Shown here piece after piece: positions 42,686-50,951 of a stretch of 64,000 nt of DNA. The stretch lies in assembly GCA_031402435.1 (NCBI GenBank), contig JANNSJ010000013.1, positions 1 to 64,000 on the forward strand, written 5' to 3'. Each line of letters opens with the position of its first letter. The stretch's first letter is position 1. The translations under genes and the position numbers were made by a program. Source of the DNA: UBA11986 sp031402435. GTDB taxonomy: Bacteria; Bacteroidota; Ignavibacteria; UBA10030; UBA6906. The notes below the pieces were generated by a model. That model was not told the DNA's origin and made no database searches. It worked only from the letters and a program-made list of their open reading frames with translations.

Positions 42686-45370
42686 CTACCGTAACTTCGC
42701 CTGAATCTCATCGAACCAATTAAGGACAAGATGGATTTGCCGTAGGTTTGCATCGTCATCCTTCGATTGGGTAACGACGAACCACTGGCCATCCGGTGAA
42801 ATATCGTACATCAATCCGCTGTCAACCGATTTTTGCTGGTAACCGCTAAACAAGGGCTGGGGTTTCCCAACCGCAAGTGATGGTACAGTTTGTATTGGCA
42901 CGGACATGACCTTGCCGGGAGCGTAGTAATAAAGGGTCTTGCCATCCGGTGCCCATTGAGGCCCATAGCCTTCGTCGGTTGAGACCGCCCATCTTCCTCC
43001 CCCCTCCGGGAATGGCCTGATATACACCTGATAGCTTCCCGATTCGCTTGAAGAATACGCAGCCCATTTCCCGTCGGGAGAAAGTGAGGCTTGCCATTCA
43101 TCGAACTGTGTAACAAGAAATGATTTGAGTGGACGATCCCCCTCCAACGGTAGGAGGTAGATGTCAGAGCCTCCGGGCCCGTTCGGCCCGGCCCGGCCGG
43201 TCTCCGCAATATCAAGGAGAAGGAATTTACCATCTGTTGACCAATCATCGAGATAGGATCGGCCAAATCCCTGCGTGAGAACTTCGGGTTCTCCGCTGCC
43301 ATCCGCCTGCTTGGCAATTACCTTGTGCTTTCCCCCGTCGTAGGAGTAATATGCAATTCGCTTACCATCCGGCGACCAGGCGGGTGTTCTATTCACTCCT
43401 CCAAACGATAATTTGCTCAGGGTATTTCGGGGAATATCGTACACCCAGATGTCAGCATCCTTGCCCGATTGAATCGCCACGGCAACTCGCTCTCCATCGG
43501 GAGAAATCCGGGGCTCCATATATGCCTGGAGTGGCGCATTCAACAGCGTCATCACTCCGCGCAGATCCACCTTCACAAGCGATTGATTTGTTACCCCTGC
43601 ATTGCCGGGAATGTATGCGAGCGATCCGTTCTGCGAGACTGTATAGCCGGCCATGCCTGTTGTCGGATCGCCGTTCACGTTCTCCACCAGCGGAAAGGAT
43701 GTTCCGGTAACCTCCAGTGTACCAGGATCGAATGGCACTGCAAAGAGTGAACTTGACCTCCAGTACACAAGAAATCCTGTCGGGATGTACTGGACTGAGC
43801 ATCCTCCCTTCATTAGTACTTTGCGCTCACCCGTTTCAATGTCAACCGCCTCTACTTCCGAATCTTCATAGAAGTCCGGGCTATCCATTGTCCCCACAGT
43901 ATACATCACAGTCTTTCCATCAGGAAGAAACTGGGGCCAGCGATGTGTTCGTTCATTTTTTGTCGAGTCCACCGTTGTCAGTTGCCGCACATTTCCGCCT
44001 CCGTCACGCACAAGCACCAGGCCGGTGGCAGGGCTCGGAGTAAAGACGATATCGCCGCCCTTGCCCCAGGTAGATCCCCGATTATCCGGTGCATCCGCCA
44101 GCACAATGGCCGCTCCGCCACTCACAGGGACTTTCTTAAGCTTCGCTGCCGAGAAAAATCCGATCCACTTCCCATCCGGCGAGAAGAACGGACCAGAGCC
44201 TTCCTCCGTACCCGGTATTGGAGTCGATTCAAAACTGTCCAACTGTCGCAAGTAGAGTTTTGCATTTGCTTTGTACACAAGCCGGGAGCCGTCGGGAGAG
44301 ATTGCAACGGCACTGTATGCGGCGGTGCTGAGGATCTGATCCTTCGGCAGCGTGATGGCAGCTCGCGTTACAACAGGCATTGGCGCCCGGGATTTCCAAG
44401 GGGACCAGATAACGAGAACAAGCGAAATGACCGATGCCGCGGCGATGATCGGCCACAGGAGTTTTTTCCACGTCGGGATGTTATCGACTGCCGACTCCTG
44501 ACTCTGTCGGGCTTTGATCGCAGGCAGAGCTGGCGTTATCCGGCTGACGCGAGACCGTCCTGATTCACGCTTGAATCGTTTGAGATCAATGGAGACCTGC
44601 TTTACCGATTGTGTCCGTTCATTGGGATCCTTCTCAAGACAATCGAGAACCATCGCGTCCAGTGCCGGATCGATCTCCGGTTTCACCGAAGACATCGGTG
44701 GCGCATCAACGTTCACAATTTCGTAAGCAAGGGCAGTCTCATGAACGCCCTTGAAGGGAAGCTGTCCGGTCAATAGTTCAAAGAGAAGAACGCCAAGCGA
44801 GAAAATATCCGAACGATGGTCGGCATCCTGGCCTTGCACTTGTTCGGGAGACATATACCCCGCAGTGCCAACAGTGCTACCCTCTCTTGTCAGGCGTGAG
44901 ACAGTTCCTCTGAGCTTTGCAAGGCCAAAGTCCATGATCTGGACAATGCCATCCTTGCGAATCATGATATTTTCCGGCTTGATATCGCGGTGAACGATCC
45001 CTTTTTCATGAGCCGCCGCCAGGCCGTCAGCAATCTGAATGCCGATATCAATCGCCTGCTTGAAACTAACGGAACCCCTCTTCTCACGAAGAGTTTGTCC
45101 ATCCACAAATTCCATCACGATGAACATGGTACCGTCATTCTCTGAAATATCATGGATCGTGCAGACATTGGCATGGTTCAACGCCGAGGCGGCTTTTGCC
45201 TCCTGAATAAAGCGGGCCTTGTCTTGTTCGGATGTGGCTAGATGAGGCGGGAGAAATTTGAGCGCAACGAGGCGGTCGAGTTTGGTGTCTTCGGCTTTAT
45301 ACACCACGCCCATTCCGCCCTCGCCGAGCTTCTCGAGAATTTTGTAATGTGAGACTGTCTGGCCAATCAT
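42686..45370 (-). CDS. Ser/Thr kinase E: kinase - TM - PD40 propeller
   Basis: 894 residues. GEGGMGVVYKAED, HRDIKPEN, DFGLAK and GYMSPEQ are intact. One membrane helix (WPIIAAASVISLVLVIW, near 315) separates the kinase from a large exported TolB/WD40-like PD40 propeller with recurring SPDGKWIGFF, SPDGERVAVA, WSPDGKRIAYYS, SPDGKWAAYS and WAPDGKTLYYY blades. Propellers of this type may bind peptides, glycans or cell-wall parts; the ligand is unknown. An insertion (about GRAGPNGPGGS) near residue 730 is encoded by a palindrome at 43173-43191. The start overlaps the stop of kinase F (ATGA), so the two are coupled. Confidence 0.92.
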   Translation of the reverse strand: MIGQTVSHYKILEKLGEGGMGVVYKAEDTKLDRLVALKFLPPHLATSEQDKARFIQEAKAASALNHANVCTIHDISENDGTMFIVMEFVDGQTLREKRGSVSFKQAIDIGIQIADGLAAAHEKGIVHRDIKPENIMIRKDGIVQIMDFGLAKLRGTVSRLTREGSTVGTAGYMSPEQVQGQDADHRSDIFSLGVLLFELLTGQLPFKGVHETALAYEIVNVDAPPMSSVKPEIDPALDAMVLDCLEKDPNERTQSVKQVSIDLKRFKRESGRSRVSRITPALPAIKARQSQESAVDNIPTWKKLLWPIIAAASVISLVLVIWSPWKSRAPMPVVTRAAITLPKDQILSTAAYSAVAISPDGSRLVYKANAKLYLRQLDSFESTPIPGTEEGSGPFFSPDGKWIGFFSAAKLKKVPVSGGAAIVLADAPDNRGSTWGKGGDIVFTPSPATGLVLVRDGGGNVRQLTTVDSTKNERTHRWPQFLPDGKTVMYTVGTMDSPDFYEDSEVEAVDIETGERKVLMKGGCSVQYIPTGFLVYWRSSSLFAVPFDPGTLEVTGTSFPLVENVNGDPTTGMAGYTVSQNGSLAYIPGNAGVTNQSLVKVDLRGVMTLLNAPLQAYMEPRISPDGERVAVAIQSGKDADIWVYDIPRNTLSKLSFGGVNRTPAWSPDGKRIAYYSYDGGKHKVIAKQADGSGEPEVLTQGFGRSYLDDWSTDGKFLLLDIAETGRAGPNGPGGSDIYLLPLEGDRPLKSFLVTQFDEWQASLSPDGKWAAYSSSESGSYQVYIRPFPEGGGRWAVSTDEGYGPQWAPDGKTLYYYAPGKVMSVPIQTVPSLAVGKPQPLFSGYQQKSVDSGLMYDISPDGQWFVVTQSKDDDANLRQIHLVLNWFDEIQAKLR
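43173..43191. repeat. Palindrome inside the kinase E gene
   Basis: CCGGGCC-CGTTC-GGCCCGG, a perfect 7-bp stem in a GC-rich patch. It encodes a Gly/Pro-rich peptide missing from kinases F, G and H at the same place. Confidence 0.7.
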
Positions 45371-48159
45371 TTCTTCCTCAACTCCTCATTCCAGTTAACT
45401 ACAAGTGTAATCGGCGGCGACGCTTGATGAAGCTCCGTTACCAGAAAAAGAAATTTCTGCCCGTCTCCGCTCACGTCCTGAATGCCTCCTGAGATTCCTC
45501 TTGATTCATAATCAAAGAGCGCTCGGACAGAATCAACAACAATGGCCGATTGTACAACTCTGACAGCCGCTCCCATTGCTTTTCGAGCAGCGTTAAAAAA
45601 AATAGTCTTCCCATCCCGCGACCATCTGGGGGCATTCCCGCCATTGATAGAAATCCCCCATTTCCCTGCTGTTCCATCCAGAGCACGGACATACACTTCG
45701 CCCTTCCCCGACTCATCTGATGTGTATACGATCCATTTGCCGTCGGGAGAGAAATTTCCGTTTCCATCGGCAAATTCTGTTTGTAGAAACGGTACCGGCG
45801 TTCGGTCGCCAGAGAGAGGCAGCAGCCATAAATCCCATTTCGTTTTTTGGTTGCTCAATGCGGAATACGTCAGATATTTGCCGTCCAGCGACCAATCTGT
45901 AACAAATTTACCATCATCAGACTTTACAAGTAATTGTTCCGTTCCTGTTCCATTCGCGCTCTTAATATAGAGATCGACTTTGCCGTTTCTATTTGAACTG
46001 AACACAACAGAATCATCATGAGGCGACCAAAATGGATTACCCTCGTTCGCCGGATCAAATGTGAAACGGGAGCTTCGCCCGCCGTTTATTTCATACAACC
46101 ATACATCATTTTGGCGGTTTTGCAGATCAAAAAACCTGTAAGCGATCTTTTTCCCGTCGTGCGAGAGTCTTCCTTCCCTAGGCCATTTCGTGTCAAGAAG
46201 ACTGAGCCGGTTCCCGGCACGGTCGAAGAACGCAAACTTTGTTTGTTGTTCTTCGCCGCTCTGATAAATAAGAACACCATTGTTCGATACCGAGAACATG
46301 GCTCTGCTTCTCCCGTCGTTGTATTGCAGTTGTTCAGCGATCGGAACAGCATCGCCGGTAAACCGAAATGTTGCCGTGTCGAACGGCTGTGCCATGAGCA
46401 TCGCCTGACGATGGAACAACAAATAACCGGACGCGTACTCAACGTTGGAATTCCCTCGCATCAAAAGTGAATCGACCGTTGAATCAAGAGAGGCCTGCCC
46501 GTCCGGCTCGCCCGACATCGGTCCGGCGGGCAGGCGGGCAATCCTGACCATATCGCTTTCTGCCCCCGTTGCAGCGGCCTGCGTCGTATATATGAAATGC
46601 TTGCCATCTGGAAGGAAGTGGGGCCAGCGGTGACTTTGAATTTTACTCACTGTGTCTAATTTGGTGACCGCTACCGAAACCCCTCCGGCGGCTGAAACTT
46701 TATACAACGCATCGAGAGAGTTTGGTGTAAAGACGATCAAGCCTGCATTGTTCCATGTCCCTCCGCGCCCGTCAGAGGCATCGCAGATTGTCACAACAGG
46801 TCCTCCTGCGGCATCGATTTTCTTGAGTTTGCCGCCTGCAAAAAATGCCAGCGACTTCCCATCGGGGGACCAGAACGGATGGTTTGCCCCGTTCGTTCCG
46901 GCAAGAGGAACGGCAGTCAGCGATTCTACCGGACGAACCCAGAGTTGATTTGTGCCGGTTGTATCAGATGCGACAAAAGCTACTTTTTTCCCATCCGGAG
47001 AAACTGCGAGATGCCCGCCACTCAGTACGTTGAAGTTTACTCTTGAAGGGGGAAGAATATACGCGCGGGTGACAGGTAATGGAGGCGGAGGAAGAACAGT
47101 TTTTGGAAACAGCATGTAGCCAATCGCCCCGGCGGCAATGAGAAAAAGAACTCCGCTCACAATCCACGGCAGACGTGATGACACAGGAGGTGGAAGTTGC
47201 CCCTCAGACACAACCATCTCGTTCGATGAACTGCCACGAACTGAGCTTACCCGGCTTTGAACTCCGGAAGTGTTGTACGCAGGCGCAGCAGTGATGCGGC
47301 TGGCGCGCTGGCGCGTTGATTCCCTCTTCACCCGCCGTAAGTCGCGTGCAACTTCGGCAATAGACTGACAACGTTCTCTCGGGTCTTTTTCCAGACAATC
47401 AAGAACGATTGCATCAAGCCCCGGATCAATGTCAGGCTTCACAGTGGACATCGGAGCGGCATCAACGTTGACGATCTCATAAGCAAGAGCAGTCTCATGT
47501 ACCCCTCTGAACGGAAGCTGTCCGGTGAGCAGTTCATACATCAGAACACCGAACGAAAAGATGTCACTCCGGTGGTCAGCATCATGTCCTTGTACCTGTT
47601 CAGGCGACATGTATCCTGCTGTACCGACCGTACTCCCTTCCTTCGTCAGACGGGAGACATTGCCTCTGAGTTTCGCCAGACCAAAATCCATTATCTGCGC
47701 AATACCATCCTTGCGCACCATGATATTCTCGGGCTTGATATCACGGTGGACAATGCCTTTTTCGTGGGCAGCTGCCAAGCCGTCGGCAACCTGGATCCCG
47801 ATCTCTATCGCCGATTTGAGACTCGGTGCTTGAGATCTGGAGCGATCCCGAAGTGTCTGGCCATCCACAAATTCCATGACGATGAACATCGTGCCACCCG
47901 CCTGACCGCTTGAGGCGGGCAGGTCATGTTCTGCAATGTCAATGATGGAGCAGATGTTCGGATGGCTTATCGCTGCGGCGGCTTTGGCCTCTTGCACAAA
48001 ACGTGCTTTGTCCTGAGCTGAGGCGGAAAGGTGAGGTGGAAGAAACTTGAGAGCGACAAGGCGATCGAGCTTGGTGTCTTGGGCCTTGTATACCACGCCC
48101 ATACCGCCTTCGCCGAGTTTCTCTAAGATTTTATAGTGGGATATTGTTGAGCCAATCAT
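45367..48159 (-). CDS. Ser/Thr kinase F: kinase - TM - PD40 propeller
   Basis: 930 residues, the longest of the PD40 group because it holds two extra peptides. The kinase motifs (GEGGMGVVYKAQD, HRDIKPEN, DFGLAK, GYMSPEQ) are intact. Insertion one (about LPASSGQAGG) follows IDIAEHD inside the kinase N-lobe before TMFIVMEF; insertion two (about LPAGPMSGEPDGQA) lies in the propeller. Both are encoded by palindromes (47897-47919 and 46493-46535). One membrane helix (IVSGVLFLIAAGAIGYMLF, near 345), then blades with SPDGKKVAFVA, WSPDGKSLAFFA, FSPDGKWIVYTSD and WSRDGKTIFFN. The stop overlaps the start of kinase E. Upstream lies a disrupted mini-ORF. Confidence 0.92.
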   Translation of the reverse strand: MIGSTISHYKILEKLGEGGMGVVYKAQDTKLDRLVALKFLPPHLSASAQDKARFVQEAKAAAAISHPNICSIIDIAEHDLPASSGQAGGTMFIVMEFVDGQTLRDRSRSQAPSLKSAIEIGIQVADGLAAAHEKGIVHRDIKPENIMVRKDGIAQIMDFGLAKLRGNVSRLTKEGSTVGTAGYMSPEQVQGHDADHRSDIFSFGVLMYELLTGQLPFRGVHETALAYEIVNVDAAPMSTVKPDIDPGLDAIVLDCLEKDPRERCQSIAEVARDLRRVKRESTRQRASRITAAPAYNTSGVQSRVSSVRGSSSNEMVVSEGQLPPPVSSRLPWIVSGVLFLIAAGAIGYMLFPKTVLPPPPLPVTRAYILPPSRVNFNVLSGGHLAVSPDGKKVAFVASDTTGTNQLWVRPVESLTAVPLAGTNGANHPFWSPDGKSLAFFAGGKLKKIDAAGGPVVTICDASDGRGGTWNNAGLIVFTPNSLDALYKVSAAGGVSVAVTKLDTVSKIQSHRWPHFLPDGKHFIYTTQAAATGAESDMVRIARLPAGPMSGEPDGQASLDSTVDSLLMRGNSNVEYASGYLLFHRQAMLMAQPFDTATFRFTGDAVPIAEQLQYNDGRSRAMFSVSNNGVLIYQSGEEQQTKFAFFDRAGNRLSLLDTKWPREGRLSHDGKKIAYRFFDLQNRQNDVWLYEINGGRSSRFTFDPANEGNPFWSPHDDSVVFSSNRNGKVDLYIKSANGTGTEQLLVKSDDGKFVTDWSLDGKYLTYSALSNQKTKWDLWLLPLSGDRTPVPFLQTEFADGNGNFSPDGKWIVYTSDESGKGEVYVRALDGTAGKWGISINGGNAPRWSRDGKTIFFNAARKAMGAAVRVVQSAIVVDSVRALFDYESRGISGGIQDVSGDGQKFLFLVTELHQASPPITLVVNWNEELRKK
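46493..46535. repeat. Inverted repeat inside the kinase F propeller
   Basis: GCCTGCCCGTCCGG, sixteen bases, CCGGCGGGCAGGC: arms of 13-14 bases with one gap. In frame; encodes a Pro/Gly-rich peptide absent from paralogues. Confidence 0.75.
47897..47919. repeat. Inverted repeat inside the kinase F catalytic domain
   Basis: CCCGCCT, nine bases, AGGCGGG. It encodes the peptide inserted between the strands ahead of the hinge region (before TMFIVMEF). Confidence 0.75.
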
Positions 48160-48220
48160 AATTGAATCTTTCTGTAGGTCGACGAGGCTTGTCGACCTAC
48201 ATTATTATTGCAATGTGAAA
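48160..48220. repeat. GTCGAC repeat, copy 2
   Basis: TGTAGGTCGAC-gaggctt-GTCGACCTACA, an 11-bp inverted repeat, within a 61-base block that closely matches 42540-42600. It lies directly upstream of the kinase F start. Confidence 0.8.
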
Positions 48221-48227
48221 TTGCCTC

Positions 48228-48245
48228 GTCCCGCAGAAGCGGGAC
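48228..48245. repeat. Palindromic insertion in mini-ORF 5
   Basis: GTCCCGC-AGAA-GCGGGAC, a perfect 7-bp stem with four-base loop, forming the core of a 26-base block that interrupts the kinase-like leader. Confidence 0.8.
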
Positions 48246-48290
48246 GGGATTTGTCCGATCATTGTTTTACTTTATCAAAAATTTGAACCA

Positions 48291-50927
48291 TTATAAATCG
48301 GGATTGACAATCACGGTGATTGGATTTGCAAATTCATCACCGACGGGGATGTTAATCAAAAACTTCTGGCCATTCTCAGCAACGACATACCGGTTCGGTG
48401 AATCATAACTGTCAATCCGCGTAAGAAAAAGCGGCTGCGCCAGCCCGACATCGAACGTTAGGCCTGCCTTGATCTGCACAGCCATCAACTTGAGATCGGG
48501 GGCGACATAGAATAATTCGCCACCATCCTGACGCCATCGTGGTTGGGATCCGCCATTCACGGAGACCTGCCATCGTCCGCCGGATGTGGAGAAACCCTGC
48601 ACATAGACCTCCTCCTTACCGGATTCGTTTGATGTGTACACCACCCACCTTCCGTCAGGTGAAAATCGGGGATAGTTTTCGCTGAACTCAGTTGCGAGGA
48701 AAGGGGCAGGATTCCGGGCACTGTCAATCCTGCACACCCAGATATCTTCAACGGTCTTCGGGTCCAACACCTGAAACAGGAGGTGTTTGCCGTCGCTGGA
48801 AATATCCATTGGCATTTGTGAAAACCCGGGAGACGTCACATCTTCCGATGATCCGACGCCCGTGGAGGCCCTTCGCAGAATATTGTACGTCCCTCCCTTT
48901 GCGCTTGCAAAATAAATACTTCTTCCGTCGGGCGACCAGATCGGATAATCCTCCACCGCCGCATCAAAGGTGAACCTCGAGAGAAGTGACCGCGACAGGT
49001 CTATCGTCCAGATATCGGAATTATTTGTTTGAACATCGACCCGTTGAACCGCCGCCCGCTCGCCGTTCGGCGAAAGGGCAATATCGAAATAATTGCCGGG
49101 TTGGCATGCAACGCCGATTTTTTGTCCAGACCTGTTGAACCAGGCATATTCCCTGTTCACAGACCGGCCTCCTCCCGTCGTCAATATCCCCCCCGTGGAA
49201 TACGAGAAGTCTCCCAATGCCAATCTCGGAACATATCCCACATTCATCGCAACCGGGTGTGGCTCTCCCGCTAGTGTTCCTTTCTCGAGATCGAAGCGCT
49301 CGCTCATCAAGGTTCTATTACTAAGGAATAATATATTTGACGGCGCCGCAAAAATGGCGTTTGCATCCGACTTCAGGATCGCTATCCGTGATGTATCACT
49401 CATCGAGGTGAGATATGTTGTCGCCACTTCATCTGAAACGCGAAGCGCAACAAACAGGAACCTGTTCCCATCGGGGAGAAATGATGGCCAGCGATGAGAT
49501 GATTCTTTTGCCTGGATATCAAGGAATGTCACCTGCTTTGGCACACCACCTCCGGACGCAACCCGGAACAAGCCTCCGACATCAGAAAACAGTATCTCTC
49601 CCGCCGCATTCCAAGCCCCGCCAAATCCGCCGGACACATCACATATGGCAATTGGCGAGCCCCCGGAGAGATCAATCTTTCTTAATTTGCCATCGGCGAA
49701 AAAACCGATGTAGCGACTGTCCGTAGACCAGAAGGGAAATGATGCGTTCTCTGTTCCAGACAGGGGTTGCGGAGTTAGCGCGGCGAGGGGCCGTATCCAG
49801 ACAAGTGTCCGCCCTTCGCCCGTAGCTGTAAAAGCAACCATTTTCCCGTCGGGAGACACCGATGTACCATCAATAATGGTTTTCTCGGGGGGGGCAATTG
49901 AAAATCGAGCACTTAAGACGGGAGTTGCGGCATTTTCCCTGGTACCAAAAAACTTCACAAGTAAAACTGTTGTAAGAACCAACAACGCAGCGATCCAGAA
50001 GATCCGTTCTTTCGGCAATGTCGATGAGGGTTTCGCTTCGCCTCGCGCTTCCTTTGATGGAACATGGGAAGAAAGTGCAGCAGTAATGCGGCTCGAGTGC
50101 TGGCGCGATGATTCCCTCTTCACACGCCGCAAGCTGCGTGCAACTTCGGCAACGGATTGACAACGTTCTTTGGGGTCTTTTTCCAGACAGTCCAACACGA
50201 TTGCATCAAGGTTTGGATCGATATCCGGTTTCACCGTGGACATCGGAGCAGCATCCACGTTCACGATCTCATAAGCGAGCGCAGTTTCATGCACGCCCCT
50301 GAACGGAAGCTGTCCGGTAAACATCTCATACAATACGACGCCAAAGGAAAATATATCGCTGCGGTGATCGACATCCTGCCCCTGTATCTGCTCTGGTGAC
50401 ATGTAGCCGGCTGTACCAACCGTACTGCCTTCTCTCGTCAATCGGTTAATTTTACTTGATGCGCTGCGGAGTTTTGCCAATCCGAAATCCATAATCTGGC
50501 AGATACCGTCCTTACGCACCATGATATTCTCCGGCTTAATATCCCGGTGAACTATTCCTTTCTCGTGTGCTGCTGCTAATCCATCGGCAATCTGTATGCC
50601 GATATCGATTGACTGTTTTACAGAAAGTGTTCCGATTTTTTCACGAAGTGTCTGTCCATCGACGAATTCCATAACGATAAACATCTGGCCATCGTGATCC
50701 TGAATGTCGATGATGGAACAAACATTAGGATGAGTCAGCGCGGCAGCAGCTTTTGCTTCTTGAACAAAGCGTGCTTTGTCTTGTTCGGAGGAAGCCAGAT
50801 GCGCCGGAAGGAATTTCAACGCGACCGTGCGATCGAGTTTGGTGTCTTCGGCCTTGTAGACGACGCCCATGCCGCCCTCGCCGAGCTTTTCTAGAATTTT
50901 ATAATGTGATATTGTTTGGCCGATCAT
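48291..50927 (-). CDS. Ser/Thr kinase G: kinase - TM - PD40 propeller
   Basis: 878 residues. GEGGMGVVYKAED, HRDIKPEN, DFGLAK and GYMSPEQ are intact. A variable linker (about 280-310) leads to one membrane helix (IFWIAALLVLTTVLLVKFF, near 315-335). The exported half is a PD40 propeller with SPDGKMVAFTA, WSTDSRYIGFFADG, WSPDGRSIYFAS, FSPDGRWVVYTS and WRQDGGELFYVAPD. No palindromic insertion was seen in this copy, so it is a useful reference for kinases E and F. It begins 24 bases after kinase H and ends 28 bases before the disrupted mini-ORF. Ligand and substrates unknown. Confidence 0.92.
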   Translation of the reverse strand: MIGQTISHYKILEKLGEGGMGVVYKAEDTKLDRTVALKFLPAHLASSEQDKARFVQEAKAAAALTHPNVCSIIDIQDHDGQMFIVMEFVDGQTLREKIGTLSVKQSIDIGIQIADGLAAAHEKGIVHRDIKPENIMVRKDGICQIMDFGLAKLRSASSKINRLTREGSTVGTAGYMSPEQIQGQDVDHRSDIFSFGVVLYEMFTGQLPFRGVHETALAYEIVNVDAAPMSTVKPDIDPNLDAIVLDCLEKDPKERCQSVAEVARSLRRVKRESSRQHSSRITAALSSHVPSKEARGEAKPSSTLPKERIFWIAALLVLTTVLLVKFFGTRENAATPVLSARFSIAPPEKTIIDGTSVSPDGKMVAFTATGEGRTLVWIRPLAALTPQPLSGTENASFPFWSTDSRYIGFFADGKLRKIDLSGGSPIAICDVSGGFGGAWNAAGEILFSDVGGLFRVASGGGVPKQVTFLDIQAKESSHRWPSFLPDGNRFLFVALRVSDEVATTYLTSMSDTSRIAILKSDANAIFAAPSNILFLSNRTLMSERFDLEKGTLAGEPHPVAMNVGYVPRLALGDFSYSTGGILTTGGGRSVNREYAWFNRSGQKIGVACQPGNYFDIALSPNGERAAVQRVDVQTNNSDIWTIDLSRSLLSRFTFDAAVEDYPIWSPDGRSIYFASAKGGTYNILRRASTGVGSSEDVTSPGFSQMPMDISSDGKHLLFQVLDPKTVEDIWVCRIDSARNPAPFLATEFSENYPRFSPDGRWVVYTSNESGKEEVYVQGFSTSGGRWQVSVNGGSQPRWRQDGGELFYVAPDLKLMAVQIKAGLTFDVGLAQPLFLTRIDSYDSPNRYVVAENGQKFLINIPVGDEFANPITVIVNPDL

Positions 50928-50951
50928 TGCGTTCCTATTCTATAGAGAGCT

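Larger units (their letters stand above)
48156..48262 (-). pseudogene. Disrupted kinase-leader mini-ORF 5
   Basis: As it stands the frame reads MIGQIPSRFCGTRQF and stops at a TAG near 48197. Removing a 26-base palindromic insertion (TCCCGTCCCGC..GCGGGACGAGG) restores MIGQTISHCNNNVGRQ and a frame that ends in a TGA overlapping the start of kinase F (ATGA, 48156-48159). That restored peptide is the close twin of mini-ORF 4. So a palindromic element has broken a copy of the same leader. Confidence 0.5.
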
